Of a DNA stretch of 55,287 bases, positions 7,911 through 14,830 are shown in pieces. A program made the translations under genes and the position numbers. A model generated the notes under the pieces. The model had not been told where the DNA came from, made no database searches, and saw only the letters and a list, made by a program, of their open reading frames with translations. Each line of letters begins with the position of its first letter. Positions within the stretch are counted from its first letter, which is position 1. The DNA is from Alicyclobacillus pomorum DSM 14955 (GTDB lineage Bacteria > Bacillota > Bacilli > Alicyclobacillales > Alicyclobacillaceae): positions 239,604 through 294,890 of the forward strand of contig NZ_AXAR01000002.1 in NCBI RefSeq assembly GCF_000472905.1, written 5' to 3'.

Positions 7911-8165
7911 TGAAAGTTTACCTTTTAAAAGGTAAACGTTAAGGTTTGAATGTTAAAGTGTCACCTTTAAAGTTTAAACCGTAAATTTTAGAGTTTACAC
8001 TTCAAAGTTGATACGGGAAGGCGATGTCAAATCATCCACATGATGCCCCTGATGACGGCGCTCACAGCTTTAAACTTCACGATTTACCTTTCAAACTTTA
8101 CACTTTAAAGCTTAAACTTTAACCTTTAAGGTTTAACTTTTACAGTTTAAGCTTTAAGCTTTCAA
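7911..8165. repeat. parC-like centromere: two AT-rich repeat arrays around a unique spacer
   Basis: This is the gene-free stretch upstream of parM. About 100 bases on each side (7911-8011 and 8067-8165) consist of degenerate short repeats of AAAGTTTAAAC type, spaced roughly 10-12 bases apart. Examples are CTTTAAAGTTTAAACC at 7965-7980, CTTTAAAG at 8103-8110 and CCTTTAAGG at 8123-8131. The left array mostly shows GTTTA on the plus strand and the right array mostly TAAAC, so the arrays are inverted. The spacer (8012-8066) is GC-richer and holds a minus-strand TTGACA (8025-8030) facing parM, without a clear -10. Two repeat blocks flanking the par promoter is the plasmid R1 parC design. Confidence 0.75.
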
Positions 8166-8194
8166 TAGACACATCCCACTATGGGGGTGTAACA

Positions 8195-8234
8195 TAAAAA
8201 GCCCCAAAACAAGGATGGAATCCTCGAGGGGGCT
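8195..8234 (-). terminator. Rho-independent terminator after the KOW-like membrane protein gene
   Basis: On the minus strand AGCCCCC pairs with GGGGCT around an inner AGGAT/ATCCT stem and is followed by TTTTT. It ends the gene that stops at 8283, insulating it from the parC-like block and parM. Confidence 0.8.
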
Positions 8235-8282
8235 GTGCATGATGGATATCAATGAATCGATTTATTTGATGCCAAGGATGAA

Positions 8283-8612
8283 CTAATGGTGTAATACGAG
8301 AACCAGTAGCAAGATAAGGACAATGGCTACGAGAGACACCTGGATGGACGTATGTCTCAAGACGGAGGTGGTCGGTCGTGATTCAAACATCGCGAGGTCC
8401 ACAGACCGTCTCAGGCTTTCCAAGTCACTCTTTTGAAACGCGCCGATATATGTACTTCGCACCTTGGAACCGGGCGGCTTGTAGCGGATTCTTACGTCGC
8501 AGATGCTTCCCGCGACGTGCATGATGACGCCATCATGTCCGGCAAACTCACTGTCTGCACTAGCCCGGATACGAACACGTTGGCCTGCGCGAAAGACTCC
8601 GTCTTGTCCCAT
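8283..8612 (-). CDS. Small KOW-like protein with C-terminal membrane anchor
   Basis: I do not recognise this gene. The 109 residues have an N-terminal half resembling a KOW/SH3-like barrel (FRAGQRVRIRASADSEFAGHDGVIMHVAGSICDVRIRY). A basic linker follows, and residues about 88-107 form one hydrophobic helix at the extreme C-terminus (VSLVAIVLILLLVLVLHH). That is a tail anchor with the body in the cytoplasm. The ATG has AAAGGAGGAG upstream and the gene has its own terminator. It sits directly upstream of the parC-like arrays, but no functional link is shown. Confidence 0.7.
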   Translation of the reverse strand: MGQDGVFRAGQRVRIRASADSEFAGHDGVIMHVAGSICDVRIRYKPPGSKVRSTYIGAFQKSDLESLRRSVDLAMFESRPTTSVLRHTSIQVSLVAIVLILLLVLVLHH

Positions 8613-8747
8613 GGCCCTCCTCCTTTACCAGCGCTGCGGTACGACACTTAATAACGTATGCCCGCCACCGCAGAATGATGACGCCTCCGTCCTCTTGCAA
8701 CACTGGCATGGACCTTTGCTACAACATGGTACGCCTACAGCGCAGCC

Positions 8748-9116
8748 TCACATCGCTAAAGCCACTCCAATGGCAAACAGTGCCCATCCTCCAAGGAAGC
8801 AGAGCCCGCCTAGGGGCGTAATGGCACCAAATCCTCGTCTCCCGGTTATACTCAACACATATAGACTGCCAGAGAACAGGAGGATGCCCACCACGAACAA
8901 CCAACCAGCGACCTGCACCATGGAATTACCGATTCCCAACCGCAGCATGATTCCCACCGCTACCAACGCCAACGAATGGTACATTTCATACTGTGCCCCT
9001 GTATGGAACACCTCTAACATCGTCTCCGATATCTTCCCTTTCAACGCATGCGCACCAAACGCACCCAGTGCTACCGACGCAAAAGCCAACACGGCTCCGA
9101 CGAATGCGAATCCCAA
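8748..9116 (-). CDS. DUF423 family membrane protein
   Basis: Small integral membrane protein of unknown function, 122 residues with four hydrophobic helices. It carries the family signature LGAFGAHALKGK near the N-terminus and FSGSLYVLSITG near residue 90. I prefer TTG at 9116, which has GGAGG 8 bases upstream and gives the usual family N-terminus; an ATG at 9131 lacks a ribosome binding site. It stands alone on the minus strand between the KOW-like gene and a decayed lipoprotein gene. Confidence 0.88.
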   Translation of the reverse strand: MGFAFVGAVLAFASVALGAFGAHALKGKISETMLEVFHTGAQYEMYHSLALVAVGIMLRLGIGNSMVQVAGWLFVVGILLFSGSLYVLSITGRRGFGAITPLGGLCFLGGWALFAIGVALAM

Positions 9117-9424
9117 TTCCATCTCCTCCATTGAACCGAATTGCCGTTATAGGTCAGCGATACGCAACAGCATGACTCGACGCGACGAGAGCGCTTTGCA
9201 AATCGCTCAAACATGTCACGCATGACAAATACCGAACCTCATAAACCCCAATCTGCATCCAACCTAGACTCAATTCAACTCTACCACACAACTCCTGCCA
9301 CATCGCTCACGTTTCGCCAACATGTGACTCCCTACTGGTGGTACACTGTCTCAGAAACAAGTGAGCCTGGTCAAGCATGCGAAACATCAAGAGATTCTGG
9401 TTCTCATCATCAGAGGGTGTTGCC
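9117..9424. other. Intergenic stretch without identifiable features
   Basis: About 300 bases upstream of the DUF423 gene and of the plus-strand lipoprotein remnant. I see no convincing gene, hairpin terminator, tRNA or known riboswitch here; it presumably holds the divergent promoters. Confidence 0.5.
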
Positions 9425-9791
9425 ATGAGTTTCCAAACAGCAAAAAGAGGTATCATCACACTGTTTTCCATATTCCTCATACTGATGATTGGATGCGGAA
9501 CGCCCAACGTGAACACATCACAAAATACGCCGTTCAAATATAGATGCTCTCAAGCCAGTCATTTCTACCCCTGCGAAGGATTCTGAACATCGGGTAGCCA
9601 CCATGAATCGACAAGAGCCAAATGTAAGCGCAATCCCTATGCTACAACCTGGGGCCACAGGCCATCCCGTGCTCTGGTTGACCGAAGCGTTGGCAGCACT
9701 GAATGAACTCCCTGTGCAATTTACGCCTGCAAGCGGGGCACCCACGGCTGTTTCGGCTACTTATGGTACGGTTCGCCCCGCGCAATTTTGA
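9425..9791 (+). pseudogene. Frameshifted, truncated lipoprotein with peptidoglycan-binding-like segment
   Basis: The ATG at 9425 opens a lipoprotein N-terminus (hydrophobic stretch LFSIFLILMIGCG with the lipid Cys). That frame closes at 9586 after a nonsense tail. A one-base shift near 9535-9540 restores a sensible reading (ALKPVISTPAKDSEH... to 9791). It contains LQPGATGHPVLWLTEALAALN, which resembles the start of a peptidoglycan-binding domain such as those preceding L,D-transpeptidases. The product stops abruptly inside the rlmH gene on the other strand, so any catalytic domain is gone. I read it as a decayed wall-enzyme gene. A sequencing error could explain the shift but not the truncation. 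Confidence 0.5.
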
Positions 9792-10236
9792 TTCCCCGGT
9801 AAATCTGTTCCAGCAGTAGCACTCGCGCCAGTTGATGCGGCAACGTGATGGGGCCGAAGCTCCATCGAAACACCGCTCGCTTCAAAAGCCTGTCCGCCAA
9901 CCCCAAGGAGCCGCCAATCAAAAACACAATGCGCCCATATCCTCCGCTTTCTAGCTGTGCAAACTGTTTGCTCCACGCTTCCGAAGTGCACGCCTTGCCT
10001 CGGATGTCCAGTGCCACAATCGCGTCGCGGTCCCGAAGCCACTTCTCCATCCTATCGGCTTCACGCGCCAATACCTGCTCACGCTCCACATCCGATGGAT
10101 GGTCCGGCGTCGGTTCGTCCGCGACCTCCACGAGTTCCAACTTCACATAACCGGAAAGGCGCTTGGCGTATTCAGCCAGCGCCTCGCGCCAATACCGTTC
10201 CTTGACTTTCCCAACAGCGATAACCACGACTTGCAT
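9757..10236 (-). CDS. rlmH: 23S rRNA (pseudouridine1915-N3)-methyltransferase RlmH
   Basis: SPOUT-class methyltransferase acting on pseudouridine 1915 of 23S rRNA in the 70S ribosome. It has 159 residues from the ATG at 10236, exactly the family length. The N-terminus is MQVVVIAVGKVKERYW, a SAM-knot segment FLIGGSLGL follows, and the end EQIYRGIKIARGEPYHK is diagnostic. The start lies 4 bases after the htrA stop, so it is probably translationally coupled. It is the usual last gene of the walRKHIJ-htrA block. Confidence 0.95.
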   Translation of the reverse strand: MQVVVIAVGKVKERYWREALAEYAKRLSGYVKLELVEVADEPTPDHPSDVEREQVLAREADRMEKWLRDRDAIVALDIRGKACTSEAWSKQFAQLESGGYGRIVFLIGGSLGLADRLLKRAVFRWSFGPITLPHQLARVLLLEQIYRGIKIARGEPYHK

Positions 10237-10240
10237 ACTC

Positions 10241-11515
10241 TCAATACCCGAAGAAGTTGGGCACCGAAAATGGACTGTCGGAGCTGCTACCATCGTTGGA
10301 CGGAGTATCCGCGGTATTCACCGACTTCATCTCGCCCAATTTCACTTTTACGTTCAGCTGTTGGCTGCCGCGATACAGTCGAAGTGTAACCGTCTGACCC
10401 GGCTGCTTCTGAAACAAGTACGTCCGCAGATCTGCCATGCTCTTCACAGTGTGGCCGTCAATGCTGACAATTACATCTTGAGATTTGATACCCGCCGCCT
10501 TCGCGTCACTTGAGTCTGCAGCGCGGACCCAAATGCCGTAGTCTACCGGAACGTCGGGCCAGTACTGCTCGGGTACAGCGTTTAACGAATATCCCGATAT
10601 GCCGAGCGCCGGATGCACCGCGTGGCCGGTTTGGAGAATTTGCTCCGCGATACTTCTGGCTTCGTTGGCGGGAATGGCAAATCCCATGCCCTCGAAGTTT
10701 TGAGCCACAATTTTACTACTGTTGATACCTATCACTTCACCGTGAATATTGATCAGTGGACCGCCACTATTTCCCGGGTTAATGGCTGCATCCGTCTGAA
10801 TGACCGCCTGATAATCAAGGGTCTGCTGCGTCTGCGGCTCTTCCACAGGCATAATCCGCTTTTTCGCGCTGACAATCCCGGCTGTCACAGAATCCGCGAA
10901 GTCCAGGCCCATCGGCGTACCGATAGCGATGGCGGGTTCTCCAACTTCGATGTTATCGGAATTTGCAAAACGCGCAGGCTGAATGTTCTTTACCGCGGTG
11001 ACAGGGACCTGCAGGACGGCCAGGTCGGTGTATGGGTCGGTTCCAACAACCTGAGCCTGAACGTGCTTCCCAGACCCGAGCACGACTTCCACTTTGGCTG
11101 CGCCGTCCACCACGTGATTGTTGGTGACAGCATATCCGTATTTATCCTTCTTGTAGAACAGAACCCCCGTTCCAACGCCGGTGGCCTGCAGTTTATTGTT
11201 CTGTGAAAAAAAGTCCGACACCTGGGAATAGTTCACCACGCCCATCACAGCGGGTTCAACCTGCTTCACAGCTTCCGTGATGCCGTCCGATACATTCACG
11301 TTCACAGAGGTCGGCAAGGTCTGAGATAGCCCTCCGGTGTCATCTGTAGAAGCTTGAATGGAAGCAGGAATCACTCCGTGGTTTGCGAGCATGGGAATGG
11401 TTGCGAACGTGGCAGCGGATCCTACCAAAGCAGAAACCACGACAACTGCAACCCACTTCACGGCGTTGCCTTTTTTCCAATCCGGCCTGTCATCACCTTT
11501 GCCGTAAAATCCCAC
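10241..11515 (-). CDS. htrA: HtrA/DegP-type membrane-anchored serine protease with PDZ domain
   Basis: Quality-control protease at the outer face of the membrane, 424 residues from a GTG. A short cytoplasmic basic segment is followed by one transmembrane helix (about 19-42). The trypsin-like domain covers about 80-285 with the triad His134 (TNNHVV), Asp164 (YTDLAVL) and Ser250 (GNSGGP). A PDZ domain at about 300-395 includes GIKSQDVIVSIDGHTV. The C-terminal tail is short and Ser-rich. Its place between walJ and rlmH matches the Wal regulon gene order, and wall-stress control is likely. Confidence 0.95.
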   Translation of the reverse strand: MGFYGKGDDRPDWKKGNAVKWVAVVVVSALVGSAATFATIPMLANHGVIPASIQASTDDTGGLSQTLPTSVNVNVSDGITEAVKQVEPAVMGVVNYSQVSDFFSQNNKLQATGVGTGVLFYKKDKYGYAVTNNHVVDGAAKVEVVLGSGKHVQAQVVGTDPYTDLAVLQVPVTAVKNIQPARFANSDNIEVGEPAIAIGTPMGLDFADSVTAGIVSAKKRIMPVEEPQTQQTLDYQAVIQTDAAINPGNSGGPLINIHGEVIGINSSKIVAQNFEGMGFAIPANEARSIAEQILQTGHAVHPALGISGYSLNAVPEQYWPDVPVDYGIWVRAADSSDAKAAGIKSQDVIVSIDGHTVKSMADLRTYLFQKQPGQTVTLRLYRGSQQLNVKVKLGEMKSVNTADTPSNDGSSSDSPFSVPNFFGY

Positions 11516-11573
11516 GTTTCCTCACCCTTCCTTTCGCGTACCGATGAGCGTGTGCCATCTTTTCCGTTTTCTA

Positions 11574-11747
11574 TTATAAAATCCCTGGAAACAAGGCCTC
11601 AACACGTCGGTAAGAGGGTTTGCCACCGAGCATGACCCCATCACAGTCGACACATGTTTCCTGTCCGAACTCGACAGCGGCAAAGTACAGTCTACCCCCT
11701 CGGCTCACATCTATGCGTTGCGTACTTGAACCTTTCTCAACGAGAAT
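11574..11747 (-). CDS. Possible small CxxC protein in frame after the walJ stop
   Basis: The frame of walJ continues open for 57 codons beyond its TGA and reads like a real protein (RLYFAAVEFGQETCVDCDGVM..., with one CxxC pair), stopping at 11574. A GTG at 11708 would give 44 residues but has no ribosome binding site. An ATT at 11747 has GAGGGCGC upstream. A small CxxH/CxxC protein is known near htrA in Bacillus, and the position and CxxC are suggestive, but the CxxH half is missing. It may be a small gene with a rare start, a readthrough extension, or chance. Confidence 0.35.
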   Translation of the reverse strand: MLVEKGSSTQRIDVSRGGRLYFAAVEFGQETCVDCDGVMLGGKPSYRRVEALFPGIL

Positions 11748-11753
11748 GCGCCC

Positions 11754-12551
11754 TCATAAGGCGCGCAACGTGGTCGCAGTATGTCGAGCCGTGCGATGCA
11801 ACCGAACCTGCTCTCCATAGCTCGATTTGATTTCGCGAAGGACGGATTGCACTGTAAGTTCCGCCAAATCAGGCTGGTTGTTTTCTTCGCTCAAGTGAGC
11901 GAGGTACACTTCCACCAGCCGATCTCCAAGAATATCTGCTAAAGCTACAGCACAATCGTAGTTGGACAAGTGCCCTTTATCGCCGAGAATGCGGCGTTTC
12001 ACGCTCCACGGATACCGGCCCGCACGCAGCATGTCCACATCGTGATTTGCCTCCCACACGTATGCAGCACAATCCTGAATCACTTGCTTGATGTGGTCAC
12101 TGACGTAACCTAAGTCTGTCACTACCGCGAGGCTGTCGTCCCCCGCATCAAAGCGATACGCTACCGGTTCTTCCGCATCGTGCGACACGCTGAACGGCGT
12201 CACCTTGATATCGCCTACAGTGAACGGTTGATCCGCAACAACCCATGTGACGCGGTCGGGACTACAGTGTTCCTCGACCTGTCGATACACGTGGTGCCAC
12301 GTGCCCTGTGTGGTATAGATTTTCGCGTCTGAAACCTTCACCGCCTGTTTGAGTCCCCGTACGTGGTCTATGTGTTCATGCGTGACGAGAATGGCGTCTA
12401 TGTCTTCTAGTTTGGCATTGGCCGCGGCTTGTAACCGCTGTTGAACCTGTCTGCCGCTAATACCCACATCCAGCAACAAGGACGTCTGGTCTGTCTTTAT
12501 GTACACCGCATTGCCAGAGCTTCCGCTGGCAAGCACACTGAATTCCAACAC
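11754..12551 (-). CDS. walJ: Metallo-beta-lactamase fold exonuclease-like protein WalJ (YycJ)
   Basis: MBL-fold hydrolase of the walRK operon, linked in Bacillus-group bacteria to DNA processing and to coordinating division with replication. It has 265 residues from the GTG at 12551, which has AGGAGG 7 bases upstream; the earlier reading at 12599 lacks this. The N-terminus LEFSVLASGSSGNAVYI is diagnostic. The metal motif THEHIDHVRG gives the HxHxDH set, and later VWEANHD and LAHLSEENN add ligands. Confidence 0.93.
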   Translation of the reverse strand: MLEFSVLASGSSGNAVYIKTDQTSLLLDVGISGRQVQQRLQAAANAKLEDIDAILVTHEHIDHVRGLKQAVKVSDAKIYTTQGTWHHVYRQVEEHCSPDRVTWVVADQPFTVGDIKVTPFSVSHDAEEPVAYRFDAGDDSLAVVTDLGYVSDHIKQVIQDCAAYVWEANHDVDMLRAGRYPWSVKRRILGDKGHLSNYDCAVALADILGDRLVEVYLAHLSEENNQPDLAELTVQSVLREIKSSYGEQVRLHRTARHTATTLRAL

Positions 12552-12665
12552 CCGGATTCCTCCTGCCCTGAAGATAAAAACTACCATTTGGCACATCATT
12601 CATGGCACTTGGATGGGCTCGGACTTGAAAGAAACACTCGAGCTTGAAGTACGATGAATGACAGT

Positions 12666-13526
12666 CTAGGAAGGGGTCTCCACTTCACCGGTAAACGCGT
12701 TCACATAGAAAATCTCCCGTGCGGTCATCACCCTCCACACAGGAAACCAGTAAGACGTGGTCGACACATGCTCTGTCTCTGTGGAAGAACCCGGTATTTT
12801 ATGGTAGTAGCCCAACTGTATGCTTAGTATTCTATTATCCTGCCGCTGCGTCGATTTGTCCACCGTGCTAGCCAGGTTGTTCAGTGCATCCAGTGCGGAT
12901 ATGGTTGGTTTCTTATCTCCACTCGCAGTCACATTGGTGAGATAGATTTGTGTGTAGCCGAGTAGTTGATGATCTTTGACATCTAGAGTGACCGGTACAT
13001 CAAAGAAGGGAAACGAGTCAAATTGCATGATGAACAAGGGCCGGTTGCTGTTCGCGATGTCTCCACTTGCGAAGCCGGTGTCGCGGATATAACTATCCCC
13101 ATGCCAGACGTAGTGAAGCGCGGTGGAGAGGTCTGCATCAGACACTTTCGGACATACTGTGTATCTGACTTTCCACGCGCCTGGGTTTGTCACCTGAAGT
13201 GTGCCGTCAGTGGATTGCACCATCCGGGCACCGTCGTCATCGTTCGAGTTCCTCGCTGAAGGAAATGCGGTATTCCCCAACAGTTGCAACGACGGTGTCG
13301 CATAGGTGGCTCGCACAAACGGCATATCCGGATGCTGAGCGGGGACAGTAGCACTCAAACTAAACCCGTGCTCGGCCAGCAAGGTCTTCGTATTTGCAAG
13401 CTGATCCGGATATGATTCTACGTACCCCATCAGTTCCCGATGACTTTGGTAGACCTGTACCCCGAGAATCAAGTCGAGTATGAAAAACGAGACGATAAGC
13501 CAGGTTTTCGCCATTTCCCAGTTCAT
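12666..13526 (-). CDS. yycI: YycI-type regulator of WalK
   Basis: Membrane-anchored extracytoplasmic protein of 286 residues that with YycH modulates the WalK sensor kinase. An N-terminal helix (about 5-25, WLIVSFFILDLILGVQV) anchors it. The extracellular part includes a C-terminal two-domain region with YYHKIPGSST and FPVWRVMTAREIFYVNAFTGEVE, typical of the family. The start at 13526 overlaps the yycH stop by 4 bases, and the gene lies within the conserved Wal cluster. Confidence 0.9.
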   Translation of the reverse strand: MNWEMAKTWLIVSFFILDLILGVQVYQSHRELMGYVESYPDQLANTKTLLAEHGFSLSATVPAQHPDMPFVRATYATPSLQLLGNTAFPSARNSNDDDGARMVQSTDGTLQVTNPGAWKVRYTVCPKVSDADLSTALHYVWHGDSYIRDTGFASGDIANSNRPLFIMQFDSFPFFDVPVTLDVKDHQLLGYTQIYLTNVTASGDKKPTISALDALNNLASTVDKSTQRQDNRILSIQLGYYHKIPGSSTETEHVSTTSYWFPVWRVMTAREIFYVNAFTGEVETPS

Positions 13527-14830
13527 CGTTCATTCATCCCTTTGCTGACTTTTCCAGTCTGTGCATCCACGAGCGCCAGCAACGTACCGCCTTCTGTAAC
13601 AAAATACATCGGCGTCAAGGAAGCCGAGTCTTGCCCAGGATTGACACGCATGGAATACCCAAGTTCGACGGATACGCTGTGCTGCAGTTTCCATGGCGTA
13701 TCCTTTGGCACCACGGTCTTCAACGCTTCCGTCAACTCTTCGATACCAATGACTTTCACCGTAGTCGCGGAAATCCGGGCGCCGATATCCAAGAGCGGTC
13801 TCTTATATTGAACCACTTTTCCGTTCTGCACTTGGACCTGATACTCTTGGTTGCTCCCTAAAATCGGCAATCCATTGATGTACGTGCGCAGTGTAAAAGA
13901 GGTCGGGCTCCCCGCATTGTCATTGACGTATAACACGGTATTTGGGCGTGCACCTCCGTGATTGCGCATGAAGTCCACTGCTGCGGAAACATCGGGCTGC
14001 GCACTTTGTGTGGTTTTGGAGACGTTTGGATCCGCATAAGTCAATGTCTGCTGCGCCGAACTCCACCACACCACTTGGCTCCCGTCGGTCCACAACACCG
14101 TGCCGTTTCCCTCCTGAACCCGCGTTAGAGCCTGAGGATTGACAAAAAAAGAGTGCACTAAGGGCACAATCGATGGGGATGACACGGTGACCTCAAACGC
14201 CTGAGCGGTGGTATCTCGCGCTGGAACAAAGTGATTCGTCGCGGTGTTCCACAGCTTCCACGGACTCTGTCTGACCAGCGTCGCCACATCGTGTGTAAAC
14301 CTCGCAACGTTAAGGTTTGTTTCCCCTTCATAGGTGGCATTTTCTGTGTCGTATCGGAGATACACGGACTTTGTGGACGCTCCGGATACATACAAGATGA
14401 CGCGCCTCACGTTTCCCGCCACAGCATTGGTGGCCAGATTCGGGAGCTGTTGTGCGACGTCCCCACTTTGCAGATTATCGCCAAAATCAAACTCTACAGA
14501 AGTGCCTGTTGGCCGTTGGCTGGATGAAGGAACCTGGCGCCAGCCAGTGATGGTCGCATGGGTCAAACGCCGTATCCATTCTGCATACAACGGCGTAGCC
14601 GGCATGACGATGGTGTTCAACCTTGGATTCTCGGCCGAAGTGAAAATCATTTGATAAGGGACGGCCACATCGCCCACTTGAGGCGACTTGACGGTTGAGA
14701 AGTTCTGCCCCACGGTGAACGAGACGCCGCTGCTGTTTTGCCAGTTCCCCCGCCACAACACGTAGCTCAGCAGCATACTCAGAGTCACGAGAAAGGCCAA
14801 CACTCCGGTTTTTATGTGAGCCAGTTTCAT
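13523..14830 (-). CDS. yycH: YycH-type regulator of WalK
   Basis: Single-pass membrane protein of 435 residues. Its N-terminal helix (about 8-27) associates with WalK and YycI to set kinase activity. Most of the protein is extracellular and beta-rich with weak primary conservation. The assignment relies on the N-terminal KTGVLAFLVTLSMLLSYVLW segment, length and strict gene order. It overlaps walK by 4 bases (ATGA), indicating coupled translation. Confidence 0.9.
   Translation of the reverse strand: MKLAHIKTGVLAFLVTLSMLLSYVLWRGNWQNSSGVSFTVGQNFSTVKSPQVGDVAVPYQMIFTSAENPRLNTIVMPATPLYAEWIRRLTHATITGWRQVPSSSQRPTGTSVEFDFGDNLQSGDVAQQLPNLATNAVAGNVRRVILYVSGASTKSVYLRYDTENATYEGETNLNVARFTHDVATLVRQSPWKLWNTATNHFVPARDTTAQAFEVTVSSPSIVPLVHSFFVNPQALTRVQEGNGTVLWTDGSQVVWWSSAQQTLTYADPNVSKTTQSAQPDVSAAVDFMRNHGGARPNTVLYVNDNAGSPTSFTLRTYINGLPILGSNQEYQVQVQNGKVVQYKRPLLDIGARISATTVKVIGIEELTEALKTVVPKDTPWKLQHSVSVELGYSMRVNPGQDSASLTPMYFVTEGGTLLALVDAQTGKVSKGMNER

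Noticed and set aside
7911-8165. CRISPR array
   Set aside because: The repeats are short, degenerate and contiguous without unique spacers, and no cas genes are nearby. The parC interpretation fits better.
10765-10780. ATTTCCCGGG-like sequence resembling a Noc-binding site
   Set aside because: Only one half matches the NBS palindrome ATTTCCCGGGAAAT. It lies within htrA and no perfect site was seen in the window.
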